DNA of 64,000 bases from assembly GCF_964340395.1 (NCBI RefSeq), contig NC_135550.1, positions 3,261,001-3,325,000 on the forward strand. Reading direction: 5' to 3'. How positions within the stretch are numbered: the stretch's first letter is position 1; every line of letters starts with the position of its first letter. Below, one piece after another: positions 40,321-52,393 of the stretch. The DNA comes from Glandiceps talaboti (Eukaryota; Hemichordata; Enteropneusta; Spengelidae). The position numbers and the translations under genes were made by a program. Under the pieces are notes generated by a model. It did not search any database. It worked only from the letters and a program-made list of their open reading frames with translations, and was not told the origin of the DNA.

Positions 40321-41448
40321 TATTTAAAATAAGCTTGAACATAAGCAGTGATTTTTATGATGGCGACTCTCCATGTATTTTGACATTGGATAGGACGTCA
40401 CATGTAAAGACATATATCAAATCTAAAACTGAATGCTATTTTCAAAAGAAAACTAACACTCGATCACTAGCAAAAGATGTCCCTTGATTGAGCCCCCATG
40501 TGGTGAATCAGAGAAAACTGGTGCGTGACTTATGTTTTTTTACCTTGTAAGGAAGGCTTTGTGTTAGGGGTTGAAAAGTGTGTGTGTGTGTGTGTGTGTG
40601 TGCACATTAGAAATCCTCTCTGCTAAAAAAATGATGTTTGCAACCCCACCAATTAATACTCAGACAATATAACAACCTTATGATAATATGCATATCAGTC
40701 ATTTACCCATTTATGGCCAAACAAATCTCTTCTTATGTCAACAGTGCTCAAACTGAAGATACATAACCACAAATTCACCCGGAACTACTTTGCATCTAAA
40801 GCCTTCAAACATCCTTATAAAATGAGTTCTAATCCTGTGTCAAAAAACTTGTATTGGAAAAACAGTTCACAGGGATTTATTTGACCCATACTTTAACTCT
40901 GGCAACTTATTATTATTTGCCAGCAGTTGAGTAAAACATTTACAAATTACTAGGAAGTTTGGTTTCTATGAAGGAACACTACATCTTGTGTGCCTCATGT
41001 CTATAAGTTTGTATACATCATGACTGTCTGGTAACTACCCCTTGCTGTCTATGAATCTGTGATTTTCAGGGACAATGAGTGCTCCATCCAATAGATAATC
41101 ACAGAATATGTGTAATGTTTTGTTAAAACACAGACAAGTAACACATGTTACTTGTCTTACTTGTCTGTGCTTAAAATCACCATCACTAAGGGGTTTATGT
41201 ATGAATTCAATTGTTTCTCTGCCATTGGAGAGCTAAACATGTTTGTTTTTTTATAAACGCAATCAGGAACATACATGTACATGACAAATATGAGCTTCAT
41301 TACACAGCAATTTATTAATATCACTTTAAAAATGCCAAAAAGTTCTGAAAATACAACAAGTACAATAAATGAATGATTTACAGAAAATAGAATAGTAAAA
41401 TTCACCAATGGTTAAGTTGCACCTCATCTCTTATGGGGTCAACTATTT
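40321..41448. other. No gene seen; (GT)n tract
   Basis: A (GT)n run lies at about 40578-40602. The rest is AT-rich with no supportable feature. Confidence 0.5.
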
Positions 41449-41640
41449 GTGCACGTACTCAAAGTCAATCTACTGCAGTGGTGTCAAAAAGTTGACTGTG
41501 CACGTACTCAAAGTCAATCTACTGCAGTGCTATCTAAAAGTTGACTGTGCACATACTCAAAGTCAATCTACTGCAGTGCTGTATAAAAGTTGACTGCACG
41601 TACTCAAAGTCAATATACTGCATGCTGTCGAAAAGTCCAT
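41449..41640. repeat. 49-bp minisatellite, about 4 copies
   Basis: GTGCACGTACTCAAAGTCAA recurs at 41449, 41498 and 41547 (with ACATAC), and in shortened form near 41596. The unit ends AAAAGTTGACT. Confidence 0.93.
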
Positions 41641-43254
41641 TATAGTACTAGTGTTGTACAGTTTCTTCATTGAATAAAACTAACAATTTAATGTCCATCC
41701 TGCATATACATACAATATATTTTATTCATGATGTGAAAGGTCCTTGCTCTGTCACACACATCAACTGTAATTACCTAGTAAAATATCTACAAACTCTCAC
41801 CAGCTGAATCCAAGTCATAACACAACATGATCTTCTAGCTAGCACACTAGACCGTGTCAGGATAATCACACAGCTTCTTTGACACAATAAAAGACAAGAA
41901 AGATTAGCATGTTGGTGAAATGCCAAGGGACTCAATGTTTCTGTTCAAAAATAAGACGTCTGTATTCCTGTAAAATTGGATGAGATCCATCCATTAGGTA
42001 TAGTAATGAAGAAAATGTAAGAGTTAATGTGCAGTTGTGATGAAATATTGTGTCTTTCCAGGGAATACAAATATCATTTACTTTACATTAGACTTGTCAT
42101 TATTGCCCATTACATTACATGGGCTAGGCCACATTCTTCTGAAAATAGCATGATCTTATATAGTGTGGAAATGCCTACCACGGGTTCTTTTATTTGTACT
42201 GTGTAACATGATGGATACTTTAGGAAATGAAAGTTAATGAGTAAATGGATTTTAATTATCCAGGTTGGTAATTGACATTTGTGAGACCACTCCTACAGAG
42301 AAATGTCATAATATCATTGGTTAATTACAGTTTGAGTCTCTACTGTGATTGGGTAGTACAGGAACTAAAGCCGTGTACTGTCTATTGTGTGACATTGACA
42401 ATTTTATGCTTTTATTTCAAAATTATATGTACATATCAAAACCAATAGAAATGGAAAAAAAAACTGATTGACTCGATGAATACAAGCCATTGATATTTTA
42501 AATTGTGTGATAAATTTATAAAAAGTAGTCTTGTACCGGGCTGTAAAAATGCCAGTACACATTACACAAAGGTTGAATTTATTGCATTAATACTTGTAGG
42601 TAATAGATCAATTCTGTAAATGAATTTGAAAATAAAAGAAACTTGAAGTGTGATTGGACTGGTAGTGAGGATGTTTTAATTTCCATGTGGTATAGTACTA
42701 ATCAATTTAGCTTTATGTCTAATGGATCGGTAAATAGACTGATAATAGTCACACAACCAATTGCTATTCAAAACCAACTATACTGCTTAATGTAGAGATA
42801 AGAATACATGGTAACGACTGTGTAATGGCCTCCTGGTGTTTTGTGAATAAGCAGTTAAGTGTTCCATTAAATTCCTAGCCTTGTATACATCATGTATGAA
42901 CAATGTATGAACGGAACACTCTATAGCTGTATTGTATAGAGGTATCCTGAATAATCAGTGTTGTATTTATACTCAGGATCAAGATTATTACTCCAGCCTG
43001 GCATCTCCTGTAAATATTGCTGGTAGAATTCCATATTAATACTATTTCACTATCAATCTCTAGAGATATACATTCATCAATTTTTCTTTCATTCGTAGAC
43101 TGTAATTTGCATTTTATTGTGTATGGTAGTTGTAATTTTAAAAGTGCTCTGCTAAATGACCATGCAGTGTTGTCTAGCTCATTTTACTTCATTTTGTAAA
43201 GCTCACCTCTCATTTAACTGTAGATTCTTTAAATTTTACTACCACTTGTGTCAT
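41641..43254. other. No feature seen
   Basis: AT-rich with small open frames only (for example 43017-43199). Confidence 0.5.
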
Positions 43255-43515
43255 CAATTTAGAATTCTAGAATTCTAGATAGTTGCCATCAATTTAGAGT
43301 TCTATAATACTAGTTACTTGCCAATTTGGAATACTAGAATTCTATCAATTGGGCATTCTAAATAGTTGTCATCAATTTAGAGTTCTAGAATTCTAACTTA
43401 AACCTGCCTTCGATTTAGAGTTCTAGAATTCGGTATACATGTAGCTGACATCAATTTGGAATTCTAGAATTCTAGCTACCTGCCATCAATTTAGAGTTCT
43501 AGAATTCTAACTACC
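43255..43515. repeat. Degenerate palindromic repeat (TTCTAGAATTCTAG core)
   Basis: About seven diverged 33-45-bp units share CATCAATTTAGAGTTCTAGA. Most contain the self-complementary core AGAATTCT or TTCTAGAA, so each unit can fold on itself. Confidence 0.85.
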
Positions 43516-43781
43516 GACAGTACCATCACTATAGGTTTCTAAAACAATGAACTTAACAATGCACATAATGCAAACATTCAAATCAAACGTTGCACATTAC
43601 CACCTTGATTACAACATTGATTTAACCCAAAATTCTAGAATTTCAGAAAAAAATTACCAACCAAATCTCCAGGTGAGATTGTGAACTTCTTTAGCAATTG
43701 TTGTAACCATGGTAACAACTTCATGTAAAAATATGTGGATGTACAAGATAGACATGAAAAGAGACCACTGTTATTATATTT

Positions 43782-43836
43782 ACCCCCCCCCCCCAATAGG
43801 CACTGCCAATGGTGGGGTGGGGGGTGGGGGGGGGGC
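43782..43836. repeat. Poly-C / poly-G pair
   Basis: A run of about 12 C (from 43783) is followed, after AATAGGCACTGCCAAT, by GGTGGGGTGGGGGGTGGGGG and further G. The two runs are complementary, giving a potential hairpin, and the G side has three or more G-runs. Confidence 0.9.
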
Positions 43837-44705
43837 TTGTGTTGGGTTCCGACCATGCATCCATCTGTCTGCAAATGTCTACATACAGTATATTTATTCA
43901 CCCTCATATCTTTGGCACATACCAACTGATTTCAACCAAACCAGGCAAAAAGATAACATGCTATGTAAGACACATGCACATCACTGAATTGTGACTGGCA
44001 GCCACATTTGTAGGTTAAAATTCACAATATGCTTCATTACTTGGAGGTATAATATGTAGTGAAACCATTCATGTGCCTTCACCCTATCACATACATCCTT
44101 TCTTTTAAGACCTTGACCTTTTGATTTGAAAGTTTTCTTTGAGGTCAAATAGCCATGGTTTATCTTCCCCATGTTTTTTTGGATCAAACATTTCAAGTGA
44201 TGGTGATATTGTAATAATGACTTAGGTTTGACTATGTGAGGCATATACATTGCATGTCACTTAATTTTGCAACCTTGACCTGTACAGCAAACTGGCTGCC
44301 ATATTTGTGATAAAAAAGCACATTTTGTCTGGTTTCTCTAAAAGTTTGATACCTATATGGACACCATTCAAGTGTCTGTCCTCACAATATCAATGATTAG
44401 CTTTCTGAAAAGATATTGACCTTTGACCTTCACAAATACTTTCAAAGATGAAATGACCGAAATTGTTCTGTCAACTCAAGAAGTTGAATACACAAAGACT
44501 CCATTTAAATGTCTAGACCCCAAAGTTCAGTTTTCTTTTTTATAACTTGAACTTTTACCTTGACCTCCAGAGTCAAGGTCAAATAACAAATTGGTCAGTA
44601 AATTATGAATAAATTATTTTGTATCGAGAGACAGCATTAAAATTTGTACAGTAACTTTGCCATGCAGCATACCAGTTGGTGATTTAGTCTTCAATGAAGG
44701 CTTGT
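43837..44705 (+). mobile_element. Family-6 dispersed element, copy 1
   Basis: The head text CATCCATCTGTCTGCAAATG is followed by a long body matching 62790-63472 in the same orientation, with shared words GACACCATTCAAGTGTCT, CTCACAATATCAATGAT, AACTCAAGAAGTTGAATA and CAAGGTCAAAT. The 3' end has a small hairpin (CTTC...GAAG) before GGCTTG. Many TGACCT half-sites, including a perfect DR1 (TGACCTTTGACCT at 44417-44429). Non-coding. Confidence 0.75.
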
Positions 44706-45264
44706 TTTTTTAAAAGTGTACATAAAAATGATCTCATGGATTACCCAACAACAAAAGCTGATAACAGCAGAACAGTTTCCCTTGAGACAGACTGCGAGAC
44801 AGCCAACTTTAATACTAGGAATCAATGAATCTGTAACCTGTTCCCCAAATGAATACCAAACAGCAATAGTGACTTGTACTTATAGCCTTTACAGATAACC
44901 AGAATTGGAGCGGAAATATGCAATGATTCCCTGAAGCCATTCATGCAAGTATTAACACCTGCTGGGCAGATTACACAACTGCATACATTGAATCCTGCTA
45001 CAGATCAAATATTACAGATAACTTTTTACTTCTGAATTCCAAAGTCTTCAATGCTCATAACCTGAAGACATTCATCAAGTGCTGTATAGCCACTGATCTA
45101 CACTAGATAACAATTCGTAGATTCCAGATGTATTTCCTTTTCTCAAGTTTTATATTGTTCCTTTGTTTATCAGTTTAAAAAAAAGGTTGAGGCTTGAAAA
45201 GTGCCAGAATGTATAGCCAGAGGAATTTGTGTCGATCTAAAGCTCTAAGGTTTCCATAATAAAT
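44706..45264. other. No feature seen
   Basis: AT-rich spacer ahead of the 42/43-bp array; the 60-codon frame at 44716-44898 is unsupported. Confidence 0.5.
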
Positions 45265-48200
45265 ATAAGTCTGAATACACTTAAATACCATGATATTTAG
45301 ATCCAATAAAGTCTGAATACACTTAAATACCATGATATTTAGATCCAATAAAGTCTGAATACACTTAAATACCATGATATTTAGATCCAATAAAGTCTGA
45401 ATACACTTAAATGCCATGATATTTAGATCCAATAAAGTCTGAATACACTTAAATACCATGATATTTAGATCCAATAAAGTCTGAATACCACTTAAAGGCC
45501 ATGATATTTAGATCCAATAAAGTCTGAATACACTTAAAGGCCATGATATTTAGATCCAATAAAGTCTGAATACACTTAAAGGCCATGATATTTAGATCCA
45601 ATAAAGTCTGAATACACTTAAATGCCATGATATTTAGATCCAATAAAGTCTGAATACACTTAAATACCATGATATTTAGATCCAATAAAGTCTGAATACA
45701 CTTAAATGCCATGATATTTAGATCCAATAAAGTCTGAATACACTTAAATACCATGATATTTAGATCCAATAAAGTCTGAATACACTTAAATACCATGATA
45801 TTTAGATCCAATAAAGTCTGAATACACTTAAATGCCATGATATTTAGATCCAATAAAGTCTGAATACACTTAAATGCCATGATATTTAGATCCAATAAAG
45901 TCTGAATACACTTAAAGGCCATGATATTTAGATCCAATAAAGTCTGAATACACTTAAATACCATGATATTTAGATCCAATAAAGTCTGAATACACTTAAA
46001 TACCATGATATTTAGATCCAATAAAATCTGAATACCACTTAAATACCATGATATTTAGATCCAGTAAAGTCTGAATACACTTAAATACCATGATATTTAG
46101 ATCCAATAAAGTCTGAATACACTTAAATGCCATGATATTTAGATCCAATAAAGTCTGAATACACTTAAATGCCATGATATTTAGATCCAATAAAGTCTGA
46201 ATACACTTAAATGCCATGATATTTAGATCCAATAAAGTCTGAATACACTTAAATACCATGATATTTAGATCCAATAAAGTCTGAATACACTTAAATACCA
46301 TGATATTTAGATCCAATAAAGTCTGAATACCACTTAAAGGCCATGATATTTAGATCCAATAAAGTCTGAATACACTTAAATACCATGATATTTAGATCCA
46401 ATAAAGTCTGAATACACTTAAATGCCATGATATTTAGATCCAATAAAGTCTGAATACACTTAAATGCCATGATATTTAGATCCAATAAAGTCTGAATACA
46501 CTTAAATACCATGATATTTAGATCCAATAAAGTCTGAATACCACTTAAAGGCCATGATATTTAGATCCAATAAAGTCTGAATACACTTAAATACCATGAT
46601 ATTTAGATCCAATAAAGTCTGAATACCACTTAAAGGCCATGATATTTAGATCCAATAAAGTCTGAATACACTTAAATACCATGATATTTAGATCCAATAA
46701 AATCTGAATACCACTTAAAGGCCATGATATTTAGATCCAATAAAGTCTGAATACCACTTAAATACCATGATATTTAGATCCAATAAAGTCTGAATACACT
46801 TAAATACCATGATATTTAGATCCAATAAAGTCTGAATACACTTAAATACCATGATATTTAGATCCAATAAAATCTGAATACCACTTAAATGCCATGATAT
46901 TTAGATCCAATAAAATCTGAATACCACTTAAATGCCATGATATTTAGATCCAATAAAATCTGAATACCACTTAAATGCCATGATATTTAGATCCAATAAA
47001 ATCTGAATACCACTTAAATGCCATGATATTTAGATCCAATAAAATCTGAATACCACTTAAATGCCATGATATTTAGATCCAATAAAATCTGAATACCACT
47101 TAAATGCCATGATATTTAGATCCAATAAAATCTGAATACACTTAAATACCATGATATTTAGATCCAATAAAATCTGAATACACTTAAATACCATGATATT
47201 TAGATCCAATAAAATCTGAATACACTTAAATACCATGATATTTAGATCCAATAAAATCTGAATACACTTAAATACCATGATATTTAGATCCAATAAAGTC
47301 TGAATACACTTAAATGCCATGATATTTAGATCCAATAAAGTCTGAATACCACTTAAAGGCCATGATATTTAGATCCAATAAAGTCTGAATACCACTTAAA
47401 TGCCATGATATTTAGATCCAATAAAGTCTGAATACACTTAAATACCATGATATTTAGATCCAATAAAGTCTGAATACACTTAAATGCCATGATATTTAGA
47501 TCCAATAAAGTCTGAATACCACTTAAAGGCCATGATATTTAGATCCAATAAAGTCTGAATACCACTTAAATGCCATGATATTTAGATCCAATAAAGTCTG
47601 AATACACTTAAATACCATGATATTTAGATCCAATAAAGTCTGAATACCACTTAAAGGCCATGATATTTAGATCCAATAAAGTCTGAATACACTTAAATAC
47701 CATGATATTTAGATCCAATAAAGTCTGAATACACTTAAATGCCATGATATTTAGATCCAATAAAGTCTGAATACCACTTAAATGCCATGATATTTAGATC
47801 CAATAAAGTCTGAATACACTTAAATGCCATGATATTTAGATCCAATAAAGTCTGAATACCACTTAAAGGCCATGATATTTAGATCCAATAAAGTCTGAAT
47901 ACCACTTAAATACCATGATATTTAGATCCAATAAAATCTGAATACCACTTAAAGGCCATGATATTTAGATCCAATAAAGTCTGAATACCACTTAAATACC
48001 ATGATATTTAGATCCAATAAAGTCTGAATACACTTAAATGCCATGATATTTAGATCCAATAAAGTCTGAATACACTTAAATGCCATGATATTTAGATCCA
48101 ATAAAGTCTGAATACCACTTAAAGGCCATGATATTTAGATCCAATAAAGTCTGAATACCACTTAAATACCATGATATTTAGATCCAATAAAATCTGAATA

Positions 48201-49206
48201 CCACTTAAAGGCCATGATATTTAGATCCAATAAAGTCTGAATACCACTTAAATACCATGATATTTAGATCCAATAAAGTCTGAATACACTTAAATGCCAT
48301 GATATTTAGATCCAATAAAGTCTGAATACCACTTAAATGCCATGATATTTAGATCCAATAAAGTCTGAATACACTTAAATGCCATGATATTTAGATCCAA
48401 TAAAGTCTGAATACCACTTAAAGGCCATGATATTTAGATCCAATAAAGTCTGAATACCACTTAAATACCATGATATTTAGATCCAATAAAATCTGAATAC
48501 CACTTAAAGGCCATGATATTTAGATCCAATAAAGTCTGAATACCACTTAAATACCATGATATTTAGATCCAATAAAGTCTGAATACACTTAAATGCCATG
48601 ATATTTAGATCCAATAAAGTCTGAATACCACTTAAAGGCCATGATATTTAGATCCAATAAAGTCTGAATACCACTTAAATACCATGATATTTAGATCCAA
48701 TAAAATCTGAATACCACTTAAAGGCCATGATATTTAGATCCAATAAAGTCTGAATACCACTTAAATACCATGATATTTAGATCCAATAAAGTCTGAATAC
48801 ACTTAAATGCCATGATATTTAGATCCAATAAAGTCTGAATACCACTTAAATACCATGATATTTAGATCCAATAAAGTCTGAATACACTTAAATGCCATGA
48901 TATTTAGATCCAATAAAGTCTGAATACACTTAAATACCATGATATTTTGATCCAATAAAGTCTGAATACACTTAAATACCATGATATTTAGATCCAATAA
49001 AGTCTGAATACACTTAAATGCCATGATATTTAGATCCAATAAAGTCTGAATACACTTAAATACCATGATATTTAGATCCAATAAAGTCTGAATACACTTA
49101 AATGCCATGATATTTAGATCCAATAAAGTCTGAATACACTTAAATGCCATGATATTTAGATCCAATAAAATCTGAATACACTTAAAGGCCATGATATTTA
49201 GATCCA
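45265..49206. repeat. 3.9-kb array of a 42/43-bp unit, about 93 copies
   Basis: The unit contains GTCTGAATACACTTAAATAC and CATGATATTTAGATCCAATA. There are two length forms (AATACACTT, 42 bp; AATACCACTT, 43 bp), three centre variants (AAATACC, AAATGCC, AAAGGCC) and AAAGTCTG versus AAAATCTG. Runs of 42-bp units leave a minus frame open (14-residue repeat LDLNIMVFKCIQTL), and each 43-bp unit breaks it, so the open frames are artefacts. Variants are ordered, giving higher-order repeats at about 47840-48830. Confidence 0.98.
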
Positions 49207-49285
49207 ATAAACAAGATTGAAGTGTTCAAACTCATTGATGGAATTATCATTTTTACCTTCCAATACACCATGAATTATAGTAACA

Positions 49286-49545
49286 TGCTATTTGCATAAT
49301 TAATGGTTTTCGGTAATTAGGCCAAAATGTATACTATAATTTAATGGGTACATACTTCAAACATAAATAATCACACATTTTGAAAAGCTTGGTGATGCAG
49401 CTTTTAGTTTTAACAACTCATTTGCATAATTAAGGATTTTCAGTAATTAAGCTATGCATGCATCTTACAAATGCACTCTTCAACTTCAATAAAATTTGGT
49501 ACCTACTTCAAACATAATTAATCGCATATGTTCTGTTGCATTCCA
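49286..49545 (+). mobile_element. Family-2 fragment
   Basis: Contains GCTATTTGCATAATTAATGG, GGTAATTAGGCC and further TTTGCATAATTAA blocks as in 39290-39760; head and 3' end missing. Confidence 0.65.
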
Positions 49546-49601
49546 ATAAGTATTGTTAGTAGGAACAAAAATCTAAGATTTTGCCCTCCTTACGGAAGGC
49601 A

Positions 49602-49652
49602 GTGTTTGATCTAGGCTTTGTAAAACAGTGTTTGATCTAGGTTTTGTAAAAT
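49602..49652. repeat. Short direct duplication
   Basis: CAGTGTTTGATCTAGG occurs twice about 27 bp apart (near 49602 and 49627). An inverted relative (GGACTAGATCAAGCACT) lies near 52903. Confidence 0.7.
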
Positions 49653-50459
49653 GGGGGCCTTGAGGGCCTTGCTTATCAAAACAGGGACCATTACAAAAAA
49701 AAGAGGGCCATGAAAAATGGACCAAATTTTAGCCCATATTTAGGTGTCCGAAAGCAAGAAGATAATATTAAATTGTTGATAAAGACACATCATTTGGAAA
49801 GCTAAATATTATGTGTACCTGAATTGTGTGAATACTGGAATACTAAAATGTCAGGTGTGCTAACAGTATTAGTTGTCAGAAGTTACCAACCATACATATA
49901 CTAAATATCAATGGATGATGGACTGCATGAGAACAAACAAAAGACAGGTAGGTATTTTTCAGAATCCTTTATTGCAACAAGTAATTACATTTGTGTAAGT
50001 AATGTAAGTACAACATCATCACAAAAAAAATTGCATTTTCTACCAAGGTCATATGTACCTGAAACTTGTTTAAAGTTCTTCACTTTTCAGTCTTCTACAA
50101 AATTCTGGTGGTCTTTGTCATTTGCGTGTATGGTCAATGTCTTATATAATTTCTGCAACCTCTCACTAATAATTAAATTGATTTTTCTTGGCTTTCTTAC
50201 AGGTACAGTAAACCATGCCCTAGCTCCTCTTCAAAATGCAGCCAGTGCCACATGGTGATTATCCATCTCTTAAAAAGAGAGAGAAGACTGATGTCAAATT
50301 TTGTTGTCAATATATTTTGCCTAAATCAAACATCATGTTATGAAACTCATATGGTTAACATCAGCTTTCAGCTAATTAAAAATTCAAATATTAAGTCTGT
50401 CATAGAAAAATAAATCACTGTATTGCCCATCAATTTAGAGTACATGAAAATGAAATTTG
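49653..50459. other. No gene supported
   Basis: A 115-codon plus frame at 49911-50258 is the longest non-repeat frame here. It has no recognisable domain and no clear codon bias. A TTTCTTACAG/GT acceptor-like word lies inside it. Left unannotated as a gene. Confidence 0.4.
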
Positions 50460-51425
50460 GAAAATGAGGCTCATGAAAATATGCAAATCAGGGCTAAAAA
50501 TGTGTTTTTTAGTCAAAAGTCTATAATTCCAAAAGTACTTGGTTAGTTTGGCTGAAATTTCATAGGGATATTGTTTCTGGGGATGTACAGATCAAGTGAT
50601 ATTGATTACATGATAATCCCATTAGCGATATGCAAATTAGGGCTAAAAACTATGATTTTTTGGTGAAACGTCTAATATTGAGGCCTTAGGACTGTACAGA
50701 AATTATTGTTTTATTGATCTCATTAAAGCATTGAAATTTTTATGGGGTACTTAACATAATGTAACAAGTGTGTGTGAATGGTTCTGGAATTAATCTCTCC
50801 TTGAGGTTGCTTGGAAACATTGTCTACCTAACTTTGACACTGAACTACAGGTTGGTTCAAGGTAAACTGTGTGTGTGTGTGTGTGTGTGTGTCTGTCTGT
50901 GTGTCTGTCTGTCTGTCTGTCTGTCTTGTAGATGATGTAAGTGATTTTGGTATTGAGCTTTACCTCTCAAACTACTGGTGATGAAATTTGGTTATGATTC
51001 TAAAAGTGTTATTCTGTCAATTGTGAATGTGTCATACTTGTGTAATTGGCCCTAGCAACCATGACCATGCCCTTAGCAACAGTCAAATGATAGGTTTTTT
51101 TACAATTATAACAACAGGGATAGGTAGTCAATTGAATAAACATTATTTTAAAATATGTAAATGCCCTTAGCAACAAGACCACACCAATAGTAACATGTAA
51201 ACAATGACGTTCAATGCCAAAATAACACCAGTGACGAGAAGGTAAATGAATGAGCATTGCAAAATTATATGTAGATATGCCTAGCAACAGATCAAGCCCA
51301 TAACAACAATTAAATGATGGTGTATATTGCAGATATAACACCATGGATGGGAAGGCATGGGAGTAAATCTTCAAAGAATGTATGCAAATATGTCTAGCAA
51401 CAAGACCATGCACATAATCATTACA
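50460..51425 (+). mobile_element. Family-3 fragments, copy E
   Basis: 50460-50690 holds head-type blocks (ATGCAAATCAGGGCTAAAAA, CCAAAAGTACTTGGT). A (GT)n then (GTCT)n tract runs about 50868-50926. Four diverged core units lie near 51050, 51165, 51279 and 51393. The tail is missing. The 134-codon minus frame here runs across core units and is not a gene. Confidence 0.65.
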
Positions 51426-51940
51426 GCAAATTGAAGTGTTGCTGCCAACACTGTCAATTGCAATGACAGTCTCTACATTATGATGCTTAATTTGGGAATA
51501 GGGAAGCCATACAAGTTCACACTATGAAGTACTGAGGACATAGTACACTGTAGCAGTTAAATCCTATGATATTGTCGATTGACACTCAACAGTTTTAGGT
51601 AAAGTTCTAAGAATTGCCCTTGGTAAAATTAGATTACATCTGAACACTAACTTTTGTACAATGGATTAGGGACGATCTGGTCCTGCTTGCTGGGACTCGA
51701 TTCTGACTGTTGCCATCTTGTATAAATACAAGGATAAAATATTATGAATCGAGGCGATAGTATATTCAATGAGTAGCTCCTTTTATTCCTTAACAAAGGA
51801 AAGCACAAGTAAAGATGCGCTAAGGATTGTGGTACATAATAAATGTGCGCATAAATTACGCTTACATACCAATCATACTACAAGTTAAGTTCACAAGTTA
51901 AGTTTACTGTAACACTGACAATTAATGTCCCTCCACTCAG
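51426..51940. other. No feature seen
   Basis: No supportable gene or repeat. Confidence 0.5.
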
Positions 51941-52080
51941 GATGAGGGATGATCACAATAATGTATGTGGGGCCCGTACACCATTGATGCAGGATGAAGG
52001 ATGTCACAATAATGTATGTGGGGCCTGTACACCATTGATGCAGGATGAAGGATGTCACAGTCAATGTTACATGGGGCTGA
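51941..52080. repeat. 51/52-bp tandem repeat, 2.5 copies
   Basis: Units start at 51941, 51993 and 52044 with GATGA(G/A)GGATG and share TGTATGTGGGGCC and GTACACCATTGATGCAG. Confidence 0.93.
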
Positions 52081-52200
52081 GAGTTGGGAAATTAAAGACA
52101 AAAGGAAAATCAACGAAATTATATTGTGACATGAAAACACACAAGTGACCATTACAGGCAATTAATCAGAGTTTGAATTTTCTTGGCGATGATTTTGCAC

Positions 52201-52393
52201 ATGTTTGTGTGTTTGTAGCTCAGTTTTGCCGTACACGTACTACGACACATGTTTGTGTGTTTGTAGCTCAGTTTTGCCGTACACGTACTACGACACATGT
52301 TTGTGTGTTTGTAGCTCAGTTTTGCCGTACACGTACTACGACACATGTTTGTGTGTTTGTAGCTCAGTTTTGCCGTACACGTACTACGACACA
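52201..52393. repeat. 48-bp tandem repeat, 4 identical copies
   Basis: Units begin at 52201, 52249, 52297 and 52345 with ATGTTTGTGTGTTTGTAGCT; all four appear identical. Each has CpG-bearing TTGCCGTACACGTACTACGA. All three plus frames and one minus frame are open, purely because 48 is a multiple of three. Confidence 0.97.

Noticed and set aside
45175-49207. Seven minus-strand frames with LDLNIMVFKCIQ repeats
   Set aside because: They are runs of 42-bp units, broken at every 43-bp unit; no shared start or stop signals outside the array.
49911-50258. 115-codon plus frame as a real exon
   Set aside because: No recognisable domain, no codon bias, no convincing splice context; could be revisited with transcript data.
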